NCBI RefSeq assembly: GCF_012641405.1
Contig: NZ_JABAII010000004.1
Span: 186,001 to 250,000 of the forward strand
DNA from: Rhizobium sp. P40RR-XXII
Lineage (GTDB): Bacteria > Pseudomonadota > Alphaproteobacteria > Rhizobiales > Rhizobiaceae
Reading direction: 5' to 3'
Length of the DNA: 64,000 bases
How positions within the stretch are numbered: the first letter of the stretch is position 1; each line of letters begins with the position of its first letter. This document shows positions 62,381 through 64,000 of the stretch, piece after piece. Made by a program: the position numbers and the translations under genes. The notes beneath the pieces are model-generated. The model ran no database searches and had not been told where the DNA came from. It saw only the letters and a list, made by a program, of their open reading frames with translations.

Positions 62381-63355
62381 ATGAGCGGTCCGAACAACCC
62401 CTATAACGCTTCCTTCGGCGGACAGATGTCGGCCACGGCATCCTACGGCGCCACGCCCGCCGCAGGCGGCGCTGCGCCGATCAAGGATACCACGACGGCG
62501 ACCTTCGCCAAGGACGTCATCGAAGAGTCGCGCAAGCAGCCGGTGCTCGTCGATTTCTGGGCGCCCTGGTGCGGTCCATGCAAGCAGCTGACGCCAGTTC
62601 TCGAAAAGGTCGTCACCGAAGCCCAGGGCCGCGTCAAGCTGGTCAAGATGAACATCGATGACCATCCGTCGATCGCCGGCCAGCTCGGCATCCAGTCGAT
62701 CCCGGCTGTTATCGCCTTCGTCGACGGCCGTCCGGCCGACGGCTTCATGGGTGCGGTTCCCGAAAGCCAGGTCCGCCAGTTCATCGATCGTCTCGGCGGT
62801 CCCGCCGGCGGTGCCGACGATCAGGCGGCGGAGATTGCCGCTGTTCTCGAAGAGGCAAGCGGCCTGCTCGCCGCCGGCGACGTCAATGGCGCTGCCGAAC
62901 TCTTCGGCGCGGTGCTGCAGGCCGACCCCGAAAATGCCAAGGCGCTTGCCGGCATGGCGGAATGCATGATCGCCGCCGGCCAGAACCAGCGCGCCCGCGA
63001 GGCGCTTGCCGATCTGCCGGAGACGCTCGCCAACGATGCCGGCATCCAGGCCGTGGTCAAAAAGCTCGACCAGATCGACGAGGCCCGCAAGCTCGGCGAT
63101 CCCGTCGCGATCGAGCAGGAACTGGCCGCCAATCCCGACAATCACGAGCAGCGCGTCAAGCTCGCCAAGATCCGCAATGTCGAAGGCAAGCACGAAGAGG
63201 CGGCAGAGCACCTTCTGACGATCATGCGGAGGGACCGAGGCTTCGACGATGACGGCGCGCGGCGCCAGCTCCTGGAATTCTTCGAGGTTTGGGGTCCGAA
63301 GGATCCGGCCACGATCGCGGCTCGCCGCAAGCTGTCTTCGATCCTTTTTTCCTGA
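62381..63355 (+). CDS. ybbN: Thioredoxin-TPR co-chaperone, YbbN/CnoX-like
   Basis: A 324-residue protein. An N-terminal tail of about 40 residues rich in Ala/Gly leads to a thioredoxin domain (about 42-150) with active site FWAPWCGPCKQL near residues 60-70; both Cys are kept, so it may be redox-active, unlike E. coli CnoX. The C-terminal half holds TPR-like helices (AAGDVNGAAELFGAVLQADP, AKALAGMAECMIAAGQNQRA). CnoX hands chlorine-damaged or unfolded clients to GroEL/DnaK. It is followed by the Lon-N-domain gene, the conserved rhizobial order. Confidence 0.92.
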   Translation: MSGPNNPYNASFGGQMSATASYGATPAAGGAAPIKDTTTATFAKDVIEESRKQPVLVDFWAPWCGPCKQLTPVLEKVVTEAQGRVKLVKMNIDDHPSIAGQLGIQSIPAVIAFVDGRPADGFMGAVPESQVRQFIDRLGGPAGGADDQAAEIAAVLEEASGLLAAGDVNGAAELFGAVLQADPENAKALAGMAECMIAAGQNQRAREALADLPETLANDAGIQAVVKKLDQIDEARKLGDPVAIEQELAANPDNHEQRVKLAKIRNVEGKHEEAAEHLLTIMRRDRGFDDDGARRQLLEFFEVWGPKDPATIAARRKLSSILFS

Positions 63356-63381
63356 TAGGCCTATTTTGCGGATGACCATGA

Positions 63382-63409
63382 CGATCGCGCGAAACCTTTC
63401 GCGCGATCG
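63382..63409 (+). terminator. 13-bp perfect hairpin after ybbN
   Basis: CGATCGCGCGAAA (63382-63394) pairs exactly with TTTCGCGCGATCG (63397-63409) around a two-base loop. It starts 26 bases after the ybbN stop. The following bases (CTTGTTAG) are only weakly T-rich. The rest of the 237-base gap to the next gene shows no coding sequence. Confidence 0.7.
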
Positions 63410-63592
63410 CTTGTTAGACGAAAGCAACCCGGAGGCGTCATCGGTCGCGGCGCGGCTAGAATGCTCTTGTGTTTTCGGCAGATGAGCCCACATTGTCAGC
63501 TGACGCGGCGCGGGATAGGCGCGACCGCGAGTGTGTCGTTCCTGTGCGGCCCACTGCGGCGGGCAGCGCAGTGATCTAGCGGGATGGAAGAG

Positions 63593-64000
63593 ATGCAAGT
63601 CGGTAATGCCAGATATCTGAAGCCGAGCGATCTGCCGGAATCGGTGGTTGTTTTTCCCCTGTCCGGTGCGCTGCTGCTGCCCGGCGCGCAACTCCCGCTC
63701 AATATCTTCGAGCCGCGCTATCTCGCCATGTTCGATGCCGCCATCGCCGGCAACAGGCTGATCGGCATGGTTCAGCCCGCTCTTTCCGAACCGGCCGAGT
63801 CCTCCAATCTCTCGCATGTCGGTTGTCTCGGGCGCATCACGTCCATCGCTGAAACCGGCGACGGACGCTATATCGCCGCGCTGACCGGCATATGCCGCTT
63901 CCGCCTGATGGATGAAATCACCGGACACCAGCCCTATCGCACATTCCGCATCACGCCCTTCATCTCCGACCTCAAATCCCATCACGAGGAGGATACGGTG
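63593..64000 (+). CDS. Lon N-terminal (substrate-binding) domain protein (3' end outside window)
   Basis: The frame starting MQVGNARYLKPSDLPESV is open to the last base. It matches the stand-alone Lon substrate-binding-domain proteins (about 220 residues) that lack the ATPase and protease parts: VVVFPLSGALLLPGAQLPL, NIFEPRYLAMFDAAIAG and VGCLGRITSIAETGDGRY. An ATG nine bases upstream is also in frame, but this start gives the usual N-terminus. The function is unknown; it always seems to lie beside ybbN in rhizobia. About 136 residues are visible. Confidence 0.88.
   Translation, partial: MQVGNARYLKPSDLPESVVVFPLSGALLLPGAQLPLNIFEPRYLAMFDAAIAGNRLIGMVQPALSEPAESSNLSHVGCLGRITSIAETGDGRYIAALTGICRFRLMDEITGHQPYRTFRITPFISDLKSHHEEDTV

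Overview
The window looks like chromosomal DNA of an alphaproteobacterium of the Rhizobium/Agrobacterium group. Support comes from the high G+C codon use, long runs of translationally coupled genes, rhizobial intergenic mosaic repeats (4866-5017, 36676-36873, 37281-37393, 41419-41681), an RHE_PE00001/DUF1612-type protein, a copper ATPase-MerR pair and a GH144-like beta-1,2-glucan enzyme. The right end (tRNA-Gly, prolyl-tRNA editing protein, YbbN/CnoX-like thioredoxin, Lon-N-domain protein) looks like conserved core chromosome; most of the rest is accessory. I see no phage, insertion sequence, CRISPR array or rRNA.

Layout. 1-5 kb: 3' part of a molybdopterin oxidoreductase, an MFS drug exporter, a small secreted protein, a VapBC-type toxin-antitoxin pair and a thiolase. 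5-8 kb: copper-efflux P-type ATPase with its CueR/HmrR regulator and a textbook CueR operator. 9.4-22.7 kb: two RND efflux systems facing each other, an MdtABC-like operon with two different permeases and an AcrAB-like pair with a divergent TetR repressor; neither has an outer-membrane channel gene here. 22.7-24.4 kb: small unknown genes and an XRE regulator. 24.5-28.7 kb: an NitT/TauT-type ABC importer with two near-identical tandem binding proteins, each behind the same leader motif. 28.8-36.5 kb: a two-component system downstream of a two-domain alpha/beta hydrolase and a polysaccharide flippase, plus two glycosyltransferases. 36.9-41.4 kb: a stand-alone Lrp/AsnC sensor-domain protein and three enzymes that fit lysine catabolism through pipecolate. 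41.7-48.3 kb: a GH144-like hydrolase and several regulator/target pairs (TetR with a DUF1348 protein, MocR with an EamA transporter, LysR with a VOC protein).

48.5-59.5 kb is the most unusual part. An OmpR-type two-component system is followed by nine tightly packed or overlapping genes: HAD phosphatase, class III aminotransferase, arginase-family hydrolase, four-helix SMR/EamA-like protein, fatty-acid desaturase, alpha/beta hydrolase with a Cys at the nucleophile position, FemAB/GNAT-like acyltransferase, second SMR/EamA-like protein and a cyclopropane-fatty-acid-synthase-like methyltransferase. A convergent MipA/OmpV outer-membrane protein gene overlaps the end of the last one. The promoter region of the nine genes carries four TCAT boxes spaced exactly 11 bp apart, the geometry used by OmpR/PmrA-type regulators. 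I infer a two-component-controlled pathway for an amine-containing membrane lipid or lipid-linked envelope modification; the product cannot be named from sequence.

Starts were chosen by reading ribosome-binding sites and family N-termini by eye, so several are stated as uncertain. No database search was possible; family calls rest on recognised motifs.
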